The translations under genes were made by a program, and so were the position numbers. DNA of 64,000 nucleotides from Acanthochlamys bracteata (lineage: Eukaryota; Streptophyta; Magnoliopsida; Pandanales; Velloziaceae), in contig CM034137.1 of the NCBI GenBank assembly GCA_019914995.1, forward strand, positions 3,286,001 through 3,350,000, given 5' to 3'. The notes beneath the pieces were generated by a model. That model saw only the letters and a list, made by a program, of their open reading frames with translations. It was not told the origin of the DNA and did no database searches. Below are positions 12,001 to 22,916 of this stretch, one piece after another (the first letter of the stretch is position 1; the number at the start of each line of letters is the position of its first letter).

Positions 12001-15000
12001 CATGCCCAGTAGTTCATATCATCGAATCTTTAAAAAACTAAACCATTAAATGCGATATGCTTTTTAGGTTAGTCCGTTGTGGATCCTTTACAAGCATGCT
12101 TCACATAACACATAATATAGCATGAGGAATAATTAATTAAAATATAGAAAGTTGCAAGGTATGTCGAGGTTCTAAATGGATGTTACCTGTGCCAAGCGGC
12201 CTAACGATATCATCAGAAAAAGAAAAGCACGGTAATCCTCACCTGAGGTTCACGCAATCATCCAAAATCAAAGCTATCGCCAATTCGGATCACCTGACAA
12301 CTCCACTTCTAATTCTATTACTAATATCGAAAAACACAATCGAAATAAACGAACTAAATTAATTCTCAAACAATAGCTCACAATTCAAGCATCAACGAAT
12401 GTTAGAGTTAGCGACTAAAAAAGCTTACCGAATCAAAATAAATTACACTCAAAATCGGCCCCGCATCGCAACGACGAACTTTCAATATTTCAATTCAAAG
12501 AACACCTACGGTTAAATAAGTTAAGGATAGATAATAACAATTTCAAAGATTCAAAACGGAAGAGAAGAGCATCGAACTCACCTAGAATCATGTCTCGCCA
12601 GCTCCCCGAATTTCGGCGAAATCTAAAGTTTCGACGAACTTTCCGACAAGAAAAGAAATTAACAACGAAATGATCCTCAAGAGTAGCAGAGTTTAGCATA
12701 GAAGATGGCGAAGTCAAAATTGGACGTCGGCGGCCGGAATCGAGCGATTTCACATCAGTCCAATAATTACGCTCGTTGTCGTGCTTGAGTAGAAATTCAA
12801 TGCAATTGATAAAGGGGAATGCTGTAGTAAGAGCTAAGGAGATGCTTTTCCTATCTCAGCATCGTTAATTTGCCGGCGCAAAATTTCGCCAAAATCTAGG
12901 GTTTCGTCGACGGCGACCAATTCGAATAAGGGTGCGTTCTTTTGGCTTTGCAAATGAGTTTTTAGAAGGTGGCTTTTTAGAAGTGAGTTTTTAGAAATAG
13001 TGTTTTTGAGAGTGATGTGTTCTTTTGTATTGAAACTGAGTTGCAAGTGATTTTTTATATTGTGTTTGTAATAAAAAGTGAGTTAGAAACGACTTTTTAG
13101 TAGAAGCGACTTTTTAGTAGAAGAGAAGTCACTTCCGCGTGTAAAAGAACACACCCTAAATCAGCTCGTTTGAGCAAAACCGACTAGAAAAAGAAGGTAG
13201 CCTGAAGAAGAACAGAGGAAAAATGACGCCGGAGAGGGTCATTGCACGCCGGAGGGGAGATCGCGAATAGGCATGAGGGCTCGGGTGGTTGCGGGTTGAA
13301 GAAGGAGAAAAAGGAGTAAGAAGAAGAAAATAAAAGAAGAAAGAAAAATATTGCATGTTAGGGCTTTTATTTCCAAATATGGCTTAGTTTAGCTCACTAC
13401 AAGTCGAGCTATTACATTTAATCATGATATATTTGTATATATATAGGTTAAACTATGTCTGTTTAGACATGGTAACCATTGGCTTTGTTTTTCTTTTTTA
13501 TTTGTTCTTCCCTTTCCATGAATCTTCAGCGTCAATGACATACTCAATTGAGTTTTAGTTTACTATCTTTGACTTGGATTCTGTCTCATCTTTCTAGTTA
13601 CTTTACAAATTACCATGTTCTAAGTTATGGTAGCAGAGGTCCTTTCTTAAAACTAAGCATGCTGCAAGTGTTCTAAGCCTTCCATCTTTGTTTATAATTC
13701 TATGTATAAACCGGGAGCCTCATCCTAAACAAGTATCAGTTGAAGTTCCCTCACAACATATAAATATGGATGTTACTAAGTTGCAATAATTATTCTTGTG
13801 GTTTCACTAATGATGCAGTTGATTTTCAAAGTTTATATTTTGGTCGTGGCGTTGTCTCCTTCGTATGAAAATGTTCCCGTTGTTTTAGAAAATGATAGAC
13901 TGAATGCATATATGGTCGTTGAAATTGCATTAGTTGTCACGCCAGCATTTTTACAGTCTAAACCTCAATTACAGCCATATTATGACACTTTTTTTAATAT
14001 AATTGGTCTCTTTTTGTTCACCAATAGTTACAATTAGATTTGAAAAATATCCTAGCAAGGCAACTAATGCCATGTATTGGCCACAGATGACATTGTTTGC
14101 TAAAAGAATAAACATGCATAATCTTCTTGAAAGAAAGCTGAAACTTTTAGGAATCAAAATGTAGTAAAGTAAATCTTGCGGACCAAAGTGCTTACTATTG
14201 GAACGATAGGGATTACTTGTGTAATTCAGCCATATGTATGTATATAGTGAATCAAACAGCCTTAATGCTCTAATTTCTGCATTTAGGACGTGTTTTAATC
14301 ACATAAAGGTGAGTTCTACGGAAGTGAGTTTATGAAAGTGAAGTTCGGTGAGAAGTGGATTTTAGTGAAAGTAGAGTTCGGGGTGATAATTGAAACACGT
14401 GAAGTGGAGTTTGAATGAAATTTTTATGAAAGTGGAGTTCGATGTGAAAGTGGAGTTTGGAGTGATAACTGAAACACGTAAAGTAGCCGAACTCAAAATC
14501 TGGAAGAAGAAAGTAGAGTTCGGTGTAATTGAAACATGCCTTAGTATCTGATAGTAACAAAGAAGTCCTCTAATGCTTTATGATATATTTTCCTGTTTCA
14601 ATTGTTTGTGCAAAAATGTCTTTGGTTTAAACAAAAGTGGGAAACAGTTGCTCCTTTCAAATTTATGCTACTTGATCTATAACATCCAGCATGTTGAATT
14701 TTGCTTTGACTATCGCGCTACTCGGCCAATTACACAACTTGGAGTAGTTGTCGTCATGGACCCTAAATCAGCATCTTAGAGCGTGTTTCAGTTTTGCGAA
14801 AGTGACTTCTTCAAAAGAGAGTTCTATGTAAAAGTGAATTGAGTGGTGAGCTCGGTCCATTTTAAAGAAAACTATAAAAAAAAGTCAGCTTTAGTCAAAT
14901 TCTTAATGGAAAAAATAAGTTCTGTGAAACTGAAACACGCCCTCATTGGAAGTGGTTCTTTTTGCAACTCCCAAGCTAGCGACGCAGCTAAGAGTCCAAA

Positions 15001-17411
15001 TTTGACAATTAAGTTACTTAGGTCCTAATTCATCTCCACACCAATCTATTTTTCCTGGCGAAACAACTGGACAATGCTGATTCTATTTATAGTGTTTATC
15101 TTGTTAAGTAGGATGAGAAATCCTATGGTAAACCTCCAGCAACAATGACATACTGCTCCACTCCTTACTTAGTTTTCATCATTGTACTAGAGACTGAATA
15201 AACACCACACGAAAGGTTGTCTTTGTAGTTGTATCACATGGAGCATCTCCTATTGTCTCTTTGAAGGATAATTGATATCTTTACTGGTCAAACCACAGGC
15301 ATAGTGCAGCTTAAGCTTGTCTATAAATCTTCATCAGGTGTTGTTCTCGTGAGACAATTCTTTTCACCATATTTTTAACCCATGAGGAATCTGTTCCTTT
15401 CACTTTCAAAAACAAGTGATGCGAAGCTTATACCTTATACCATTGTTCAATAGTCTATGATGAAGTCAAATTGACATTGATGTGGTTAGGCGTTCAGGTT
15501 AGAAAGCTGCAAAGTCATGTTTTATATTTGTTAGTAGTTTTACCTCTTGTTGCCTAGTAAGAGCATGCGAGAGCTCATTACAGGTGATGCTAAATGATTA
15601 TCTGACATATAGACATATTAGTAGGTCAGTGAAGTTGTAGACATTAATAGACACAGTAGTAGCCTAGTAGGTAAGTGAAGTTGTAGACACTCAGACAATA
15701 TAGTTACATTCTCATAGTCTTACTGAAAGGTGCTTGCACAATTTTGCATTATGTGTAAGAGAAGAATATTAGCATAATACGTTGAATGAAGTGTCTAGTC
15801 TATCTTTTCTCACAGTACCCTATTCTCTAGTCTAGTTTGAGCATCTTGCACTATGCTCTGTCTGTTTCCTTGTCTGTGAACGCAAGCTTTCCAGTAATTT
15901 TCTCATACATCGTTCTTCCTTTGATTTTTGTTCCTTCGACATTTAGGTCCTTATCTTCTGATGTTGCTGTTGTGAGTTTTGATGTGTTTTTTTGTGTTCT
16001 AACTGGAAATGTTGATGCTGAAGTTAAGGTCTTTGGCTCCTCAGTTAAACCCGTATTCTGAATAACGAATAGGCTGCTATGGACACAAACTTTTGATAGA
16101 TTTCTCGATGCAACTACTGCCATGATATTTTCTATAAATGATGTGATCAAATCAGCCATTTGAGGGCAAGAGACATGTAATGAAGCTCAGATAAGAGGTG
16201 CATTTGGCCATAGCTTAGAAATCTAGATTCATGTTATCCACGAGTTGGTAATTATGTCATACACGTATCTTTTTGCGCTAAAAATATAACTTGCAGCAGA
16301 TCATATCTCATGTTCCAATTTCTTTTTACTTCCTGTGAACATTTCTAAAACCAGGTTAGAGTAGATAATTGATTACATCTACAAGTCACTACAGTGATTG
16401 GCAGGAAAAAGAAGTAATTTCTGATTTATGCTCTTGGATATCTCAAATTCTTGCTGTCAAACCTGAAGTTCATTCTTATTAATCTTGCCTTTTTTGTTTC
16501 CTAAACCTTCAATCCTTAAGAATATTTGTCCTGTCAATTACTTTAACATGCTACCTTGTATCTCCAATAGTAACTCTCAAAGTGACTTGTTCTACCAGCC
16601 TTTGAAAGAGTTGCTCTGTTTATTGCATTTAAAACTGAAAATGCGTAGGAAGCTGGACAGCGTAGTCTCAAGAAATGATTGGTATTGAGGATTTTGCATC
16701 CATTCTGTTGCTACTCATTTGTCCTTCCTTATTACAGGAATGAAACAGGAGTCTCTTGACTGGGAAACTAGACTAAAAGTAGCCATCGGAGCAGCCAGAG
16801 GAATCGCTTACATCCACTCAGAGAGCAACGGGAAGCTTGCACATGGGAACATAAAATCCTCAAATGTGTTCCTCAACAATGACAACTATGGTTGTGTATC
16901 AGATATTGGCTTGACACCTCTCATGACAGCAGTGCTTCCTGTATCCCGAACTGCCGGCTACCGAGCTCCAGAAGTGGTTGACACAAGAAAAGTATGTCAA
17001 GCTTCTGATGTCTACAGCTTTGGTGTTCTTCTGCTTGAACTACTGACTGGGAGGTCTCCGATTCAGATAACTGGTGTTGGTGATCAGGTTATCCATCTCG
17101 TGCGATGGGTGCAATCTGTGGTTCGTGAGGAGTGGACCGCAGAGGTGTTTGATGTGGAGCTGATGAGATATCCTGGAATTGAAGAGGAAATGGTGGAGCT
17201 GCTCCAGATTGCAATGTCATGTGTGGTAAGAATGCCAGAGCAACGGCCAAAAAGGACGGATGTGTTAAGAAGAATTGAGGAGGTTAGAAGGCTGGATACT
17301 GATAACCGGCCATCAACAGAGGCATCTGATCACCAGAACGCTACAACCCCACCAGTGCAACAAGAAACTGCAGGGACCATTTATTCTCTAGTCTCCTCTC
17401 ACTACCCATAG
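9080..17411 (+). CDS. LRR receptor-like kinase, probably catalytically inactive (At4g23740-like), two exons
   Basis: Exons 9080-10352 and 16738-17411 join in phase 1 (donor CATG|GTATGG, acceptor ATTACAG|GAATG) to give 648 residues. Order: signal peptide (about 1-31), LRR N-terminal cap with the CEKWTGVTC motif (about 34-75), five or so leucine-rich repeats (about 78-225), a Pro/Val-rich juxtamembrane stretch (231-256), one membrane helix (about 263-287), then the cytoplasmic kinase-like domain from about 335. The glycine loop GKGSYG (346-351) and Lys367 in VVVK are kept, but the HRD motif reads HGN (460-462) and DFG reads DIG (480-482). The catalytic Asp is therefore missing, as in the 'probable inactive receptor kinase' clade (LRR-RLK subfamily III), whose members signal as pseudokinases or co-receptors at the plasma membrane. 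One kinase-domain intron is usual in this clade, but 6.4 kb is unusually long. Ligand unknown. Confidence 0.95.
10458..13416. mobile_element. probable solo LTR of a Ty3/gypsy-type retrotransposon, about 2.96 kb
   Basis: The segment begins TGTCACGACCC and ends ATTACA, so it has the TG..CA-type termini and the TGTCACGACCC-like start common to long plant gypsy LTRs. It is flanked by TTTGA on the left and TTTAA on the right, a near-match 5-bp target duplication. No gag-pol coding sequence or second LTR is present, as expected after LTR-LTR recombination. Several short GC-richer patches (12.2-13.4 kb) interrupt AT-rich sequence. Family assignment is by recall of LTR starts and is uncertain. Confidence 0.5.
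12930..13156. mobile_element. Tourist-like (PIF/Harbinger) MITE nested in the solo LTR
   Basis: Terminal inverted repeats GGGTGCGTTCTTTT and its near-complement AAAAGAACACACCC bound a 227-bp element flanked on both sides by TAA (12927-12929 and 13157-13159), the 3-bp target typical of PIF/Harbinger. The interior repeats motifs such as GAGTTTTTAGAAG and GACTTTTTAGTAGAAG, and there is no coding potential. It interrupts the LTR and so inserted after it. Confidence 0.8.
14286..14540. mobile_element. Tourist-like MITE in the kinase intron
   Basis: A 255-bp element starts GGACGTGTTTTAAT and ends ATTGAAACATGCC, imperfect inverted termini, with TTA on both sides (14283-14285 and 14541-14543). The interior contains repeated AAAGTGGAGTTCG-type motifs. 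The terminal motif (GGGCGTGTTTCA consensus) is shared with the element at 14779-14942, so they probably belong to one family. Confidence 0.75.
14779..14942. mobile_element. Tourist-like MITE in the kinase intron, same family as the preceding one
   Basis: Terminal inverted repeats GAGCGTGTTTCAGTT and AACTGAAACACGCCC match at 14 of 15 positions. The left flank is TTA; the right flank is TCA, a target duplication with one change. It lies 236 bp after the previous MITE and has no coding capacity. Confidence 0.75.
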
Positions 17412-19025
17412 CTCAGTGTATTATTTCAATCTTCAGGCTACAAAAAGGTTTCCACGAAGTGTCGTACCAATACCCTGGTTATCCCATATCATCGATTCTT
17501 TTTTAAGTTAATTCGTTGTGGGTTTAAAGTCGTCAGGATATTTAGTGAATCGGGCATTCAGATCCCTTGTTTCATTAAATTTTTGTTTGTGGGAATTTCA
17601 AGCTCCAACCAAAAAGAACATTGTTGATCTATAACCATTGTATTTATGAGCTAGTTCATTGTGCTGGCATCTCTTTGATTGACAATCAATAATTCAAAAA
17701 ATCCTTATGGACTCTTATTAGTCTAAACTCTTTGTTAAACTAGAAGCTTTCTGCTTCTGTTGGTTATAGCATTGATGCTACTGAGGCCCTGAGGGTATAT
17801 AACATTTGGTGTTGGTTTATTATTTGTTAAAGATATTATAGATTTTGTTATTGATATTTTATCTGTAACAAAAAAAGTTGCAATGTCATCACCAAATGAC
17901 AATTTAGTTTCAACCAGTTAAGCTGCGTAAACAAACGGGAACGTGAAATCTTTAACGCGCCTTATTATATCTCCATGGCAAAAAGTTGTAAGATATACAG
18001 GTCTAAAATTTCTTTGCTGCTTTCTCAGCATCTGATTGTTTGTTCTTTTGATTTCTGACAATTCATATACAGTTGTTGTTCAACTCTCATATTTTCCACA
18101 TTGAACACGGAAGAAACACAAAATGAGAGGAGAATCATTGCATTAAAAGAAACGCAAAAAAAAAAGAAGATCCAACAACTCTGACTTCTGAAGCTTATTA
18201 ATCGATAGCAAGAAGTAAATGCAACGAAGATCTCTGAAAACTCATACCCAACCAATTAGAGCTTAAGACTTGATAGCAACTAAGTACCTGTAAACCATTG
18301 AATGTCGATCATGTTTGATCTGTTTGTCTTATATAAGCATCCAAGCCCTGCGTCGGCGAAGCTGATAGATATATAATAAAATATTAGGCAATTACGTATA
18401 TAGCCACAACACCATCTTGCTCTTCAATCTAACTTGTAGACAATATAGATATCTGATGACCTCCACAAAACTCATGCTAGTACTCACTCATCATCTGAAA
18501 GGTTTCAAGACATTGTTACCTTAAATAGACATTCCTACTGATAACTATGATGATCGATTGAATGGTATTGATGAATATCCAGACATGGCATTCTTAAATG
18601 TCCAGACATCATGGAGCTTATATAAATACTTAGCCGTACATTTCAGTTACCCAACACACCTACAGGCTACAGCTATATAATATATTAGTATACCTATACA
18701 AGTATGTCTCGCAAAACTTTTTTTTTTTTTTTTGGCTTAGAATTGCACTAGCTAAACTCTTTTACTCTACAAACTGTATGTACAAGATGACTAGTTATGA
18801 AACTAAACAAGTTATGAAGAAAGTCTGCATACAAAGTTTGAATGTTATAGAGTAAAAAAACAAGGAGGAACACATGGACGGTTGGTACCATAACGATTGA
18901 GATTAATGGATACGTGTTCATTCATATGTATGTAGTTTGTCCCAAGTACAGAAACCTTAATCCAATTCATCCTCATACATTATCTCTATATATCTAGCTC
19001 ACAACTTCTACATTTTTATTAACAT

Positions 19026-19055
19026 TCTCATCTCATCTCATCTCATCTCATCTCA
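19026..19055 (+). repeat. (TCTCA)6 microsatellite
   Basis: Six perfect copies of TCTCA in a row. Confidence 0.95.
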
Positions 19056-20185
19056 CCAGTACTCTCATTGACAGCTGCGCATAAGACCCACACAATAACC
19101 TTTACATGGAATCCACTTACAAACAAGATCTAGTTTGCAACCTTATGGAAGGTTTAATTAGTTCAGCATTTATTTGAAAGTTGTCAATAAGCTATAAGCT
19201 AAGAAAAGAACAAAAAAGAAAACAAGCAATAAACTAGAGGTTTGTATGTAATATGAGGTTATATTTCAGTACCACTTAAAGTTATGAATAAGGTGGTCCA
19301 TCGCCTTATAAGAACAAAATAATGACTTGTTATCTCTTTTAATAAGGAGATGCCATCCTTCTCTATTTCTTTTCAATATTTTCTATCCAGAAAAACCAAA
19401 AAAAATATAATAAAGAAAGAAAATATAGGGGATCAATTTTTGTTTTCGCAGACTGTTCACAGCTAGAATGAAATGGACTGATAGAATAATAATTAGGGGA
19501 AAAGAAAATTTTCCTGTATTAGGCAAAATGGGAAAATGGTCGTAACGGTTATGAAGGAGAAGAAGGTGGTTTTCAATTAATAAGTTTTTTTTGTGAGGGT
19601 TTATTTTAAATAAACTCACTTTTAGAAATAAAGTTTGAAAAAAATAAAATTAAAAAATTTTAATAAAAAATAAGTTTTATACCTATTTTAGTATTTTTAA
19701 AGTGAAAATAACTTATTTTAATTAATTATTTATTTTATATTAAAAATAAGTTTGAGAATGTATGAATTTGGTGTGTAGTAAACAAATCTTTACTTTATCT
19801 CATGAACTTTTATTTTTCCGTGAACCTTCTGTAGAATTTTTTTTATATTAAAAATATGGTTAAATTGACGTAGTAAAAAATTTAATATATACTTATTATT
19901 TTGTAACTAAATAATAAATTGTTTCCTAAAAAATTCTATGAAAATTCTTTTTTGAAGAAGTACATAATTTCAATCGATCACAAACGACGAATAAAATTTG
20001 TACGCTTGTAATTTTTCTAGCTTGATGAACCGTTAAGTTGCACGTCATAGAATTATTATATAAATAATTCTTTATTTTTAAAGCTACAAAAATTGTTTTC
20101 TAAACAAATTATAAAATTTCTTTTCATAAAGATTTTTATCTTATTTATTCTAAACAACTCCTAATTCACGGCTGAATGACTTAGA

Positions 20186-20420
20186 GGCTGTTTTGTAGCT
20201 TATGAAAAAACAATTTTTAAATAAAAAATATTTTTATCATAAATAAACAAGTTTTACTATTTTGATATAAAAAAATAATTAAATAATAAATAATATTATT
20301 ATGTAACTTTTTTTATATATTTGAAATTATTAAATAAAATTTATAAAAAATTTATTAAATATAAAATAAAAATTGATAAGAAATATTTTCAAAATGAAAA
20401 GTCAAACAGTTTCTTAGGAG
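20186..20420. mobile_element. AT-rich MITE-like repeat
   Basis: An almost pure A/T interior is bounded by GGCTGTTTTGTAGCT on the left and GTCAAACAGTTTCTTAG on the right, which are loosely inverted. Very similar A/T interiors followed by GCCAAACG or GTCAAACA type ends recur at about 39.87-40.01, 47.78-48.02 and 48.59-48.77 kb. This suggests a dispersed non-autonomous family. Exact ends are uncertain. Confidence 0.4.
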
Positions 20421-21650
20421 TCAGTGAAGTATTAATAATTCTCTAGTTATTTTTTGCGACACCCTTTCGATAAAAGATTTTTCTTTATAGTCCATTGATC
20501 TAAATGAACCTTTGGAAATGTTTATAAATAAAGTTTTTGGAAATTTTTTTAAATATATATTTTATAAATATTTTTAAAAATAAAAAATAAATGTATAACT
20601 ACTTCATAATCTGTAATTCATTCATATTTTTTTAAAAATTGTGCATAATTTTTTGAAGTTAAAAAAGAATTTTTGGCACTAATAAGCATTTCAACCCATA
20701 GTTCTTTTGCTATTACATAGGCAAAAAATAAAAAAAGAAGGCTAAGAAGAAAAAAGTAAGTATTAGAGTAGTGCTTTTCACGCAAGTTTTGGTATAGCTG
20801 GATATTTGTGGAAAGAGTTTGTTTCTTCTCATACTTTTATATATTAGTTCAAGTTCACACTAATTACATGATTTGGGTGCCTGTCGTAAATTAAAAAATT
20901 ATTCGATTTGTATTTCATTTAAGTTAAAATACATTTTAAATTTTGAATAAACTCGACGAATACTCAATTTGTTAGGTATTCAAAAAAAATCTGATAAACT
21001 TAATGATACAAATTCCGATCCAATTGACTTCGGAAACGTTTTAAGAATACATATTGAAAAAAAAAAAATTTTAAAAATAAGATTTATATTTTTATTTTAA
21101 AAAAATAATAAAAATAATTAATAATAAAATTTTATGACATAAAATTTTATTATTTTTTAAAAAATTCTGTACAATATTTTAAAAATTTTAATTAAAAAAA
21201 ATAAAATTAAAAATTTTAAAAAAAACTTTTCCAAACGTATCCGAAATAGAAAAATAAATATAATAACTTCTTATTTATTAAGAGTTAAGTATTATTTTTA
21301 TTTTCTATTTTTCTTAATTTCTAATACTCAGAAAATGTATTCCAATACTCATAGCAATCCTCAATACTTAAAACCTAAATTACAAACTGGTTAATAATTT
21401 AAATCTTATTATGAGATGCAAAAGAGAAGGTCTGCTTTTGTGATTACCGCCAAAAAAAAGACCTAGGCTTTTTGTGATTATAATCAGCTAATAATAAAAA
21501 TAGTAATAATAACAATCTAATTAAGTAATATATATAATTGATTAATCATTTGTATAATTAGGTTACCAGTAGTCGTAATTAGATTGCCACCGACAAAAAT
21601 ACTAGACCAAGCACACCATTCATGTTTCTCCACGTCATGAAATTTTAGCA

Positions 21651-22127
21651 GCGGCGCGCGTGAACTCCGCATTTTATTTTAAGCCCGTTAAAATCCCATC
21701 CCCATCTTCTTCTGCAGCACACTCTCTCTCTCTTGCTTTCCTTCTTCTATCTGTTTCCCGAACTCCGGCGGTAAACCAAACATTCTCAGATCTCTTTGAC
21801 CTGCTCTTCTCCTTTCTTCTTCTTCTACACTGGAGCTCTGTTCATGTTATTGTTATAGTTCTTTTTTTGCATTATTTCGAGCTAAATTTATTACATTGTG
21901 TTCATGTTCTTACTTTTACATACGTAGATTGATTTTTAGCTGATTGATTTTATGAACAAATTCCTTTCTTTTCTTGTTGTAAGTAAAAGAGGTTTGATTT
22001 TTGTTATAATTTTATCTTTTTAACTCGATCAATCAATCAATCAATCTACTTTGATCTTGTTTGATCGAACTTTTCTACGTTTATGCTGTTGTGATTCCGA
22101 AAGCTTGAGTAAGAACCAAAATCTTCA
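21651..22127 (+). promoter_or_regulatory. promoter and leader region of the NHL gene
   Basis: A GC-rich patch (GCAGCGGCGCGCGTG near 21647-21661) and pyrimidine tracts (CTCTCTCTCTC near 21721) precede the gene. A possible leader intron starts at CGGCG|GTAAACC near 21770, but its acceptor is not clear. The leader also holds an ATCA microsatellite. Confidence 0.35.
22028..22046 (+). repeat. (ATCA)n microsatellite in the NHL leader
   Basis: About four and a half copies of ATCA lie 80-100 bp before the NHL start codon. Confidence 0.85.
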
Positions 22128-22916
22128 ATGGCGGAGAAGCCGGTGAACCCAACTGCTGTCCCCGTTCTTCAGAAGCCGCCGGGTTACCGTGACCCTGCAG
22201 GGCCAGTACCGGTAGCTCCCCGTCCGCTGCCGCGAAAGGCTCCACTACCTCCTTCTTTTCGTCAAGCTGGAAAACCTCTCCGGCGTGATCACCGCCGCCG
22301 CTTTCGCCATTGTTGTAGACGCTTTTGCTGCTGGCTTATTATAATTCTTGTGATGTTAGCTGTTGTTCTTGCTGCGGCAATCGGGTTGTCTTACCTCTGG
22401 TTTCAGCCTCGATTCCCTTCATTCAAGATCCAATCCATTCACATTACCAAATTCAACATCACTAGCAAGCCATCCGATTCATCTACCTATCTTGATTCCT
22501 CAATCTCACTCCGATTACTTGCTTCAAATCCGAACTCCAAGCTCTCACTCTCGTACTCACAGACTGATTCAGCCCTCACCATCGCTGATGATGACGGTGA
22601 TATACCGGCGGGGAGTGCGACAGTTCCAGGATTTGTGCAGGAGAAGAAGAACTCCACTGCAGTTAAATTTGATTACGGGGTTAAAAAAGGGACGTTACTG
22701 GATGATGCTGTGGGCACTAGGCTGAAAACAAGGTTTAACAGTGGAGAGTTGAAGTTTTATGTCGAGATCAGAACAAAGGTTGGGGTAATTATTAGAGGGA
22801 GAAGAACCGGGTGGAGAGTGCCGGTAAAGGTTGAGTGTGGCGCTGTGACTTTGAAGCAAGTGCGGCGTGGTGGAACCACTGTGTCCAAATGTGACATCAA
22901 TGTCCTCCAATGGTAA
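22128..22916 (+). CDS. NDR1/HIN1-like (NHL) protein, LEA_2 family
   Basis: A single-exon gene of 262 residues. It has a Pro-rich cytoplasmic N-terminus (PVAPRPLPRKAPLPP, about 28-42), a basic Cys-rich stretch just before the membrane (HCCRRFCC, 61-68, likely palmitoylated), one membrane helix (about 69-91), and then a LEA_2-type beta-sandwich domain (about 125-235) containing the family's NPN motif (NPNSKLSLSY, 134-143). NHL proteins are plasma-membrane proteins linked to defence and cell-wall/membrane contact. NDR1 itself is needed for some immune receptors. The length is at the upper end for the family because of the proline-rich tail. The start is the first ATG after an in-frame-closed leader. 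The exact NHL subgroup and role are not determined. Confidence 0.9.
   Translation: MAEKPVNPTAVPVLQKPPGYRDPAGPVPVAPRPLPRKAPLPPSFRQAGKPLRRDHRRRFRHCCRRFCCWLIIILVMLAVVLAAAIGLSYLWFQPRFPSFKIQSIHITKFNITSKPSDSSTYLDSSISLRLLASNPNSKLSLSYSQTDSALTIADDDGDIPAGSATVPGFVQEKKNSTAVKFDYGVKKGTLLDDAVGTRLKTRFNSGELKFYVEIRTKVGVIIRGRRTGWRVPVKVECGAVTLKQVRRGGTTVSKCDINVLQW

Larger units (their letters stand above)
10353..16737 (+). other. 6.4 kb intron of the receptor-like kinase gene, filled with transposable elements
   Basis: The intron splits the Gly codon at residue 425. It contains a likely solo LTR (10458-13416) with a MITE nested inside it, and two more related MITEs (14286-14540, 14779-14942). If the intron is retained, the frame continues for 28 codons to a stop ending at 10441. 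The product would be a 453-residue protein with ectodomain and membrane helix but only part of the kinase N-lobe. The remaining 15.0-16.7 kb is ordinary intron sequence with no recognised gene. Confidence 0.85.
17412..21650. other. intergenic region between the kinase and NHL genes
   Basis: The first few hundred bases are probably the kinase 3' untranslated region. No further gene is supported. Features seen are a 16-base T run (18718-18733), a TCTCA microsatellite (19026-19055), and AT-rich repeat-family members around 19.6-20.7 and 21.05-21.25 kb. Confidence 0.5.
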
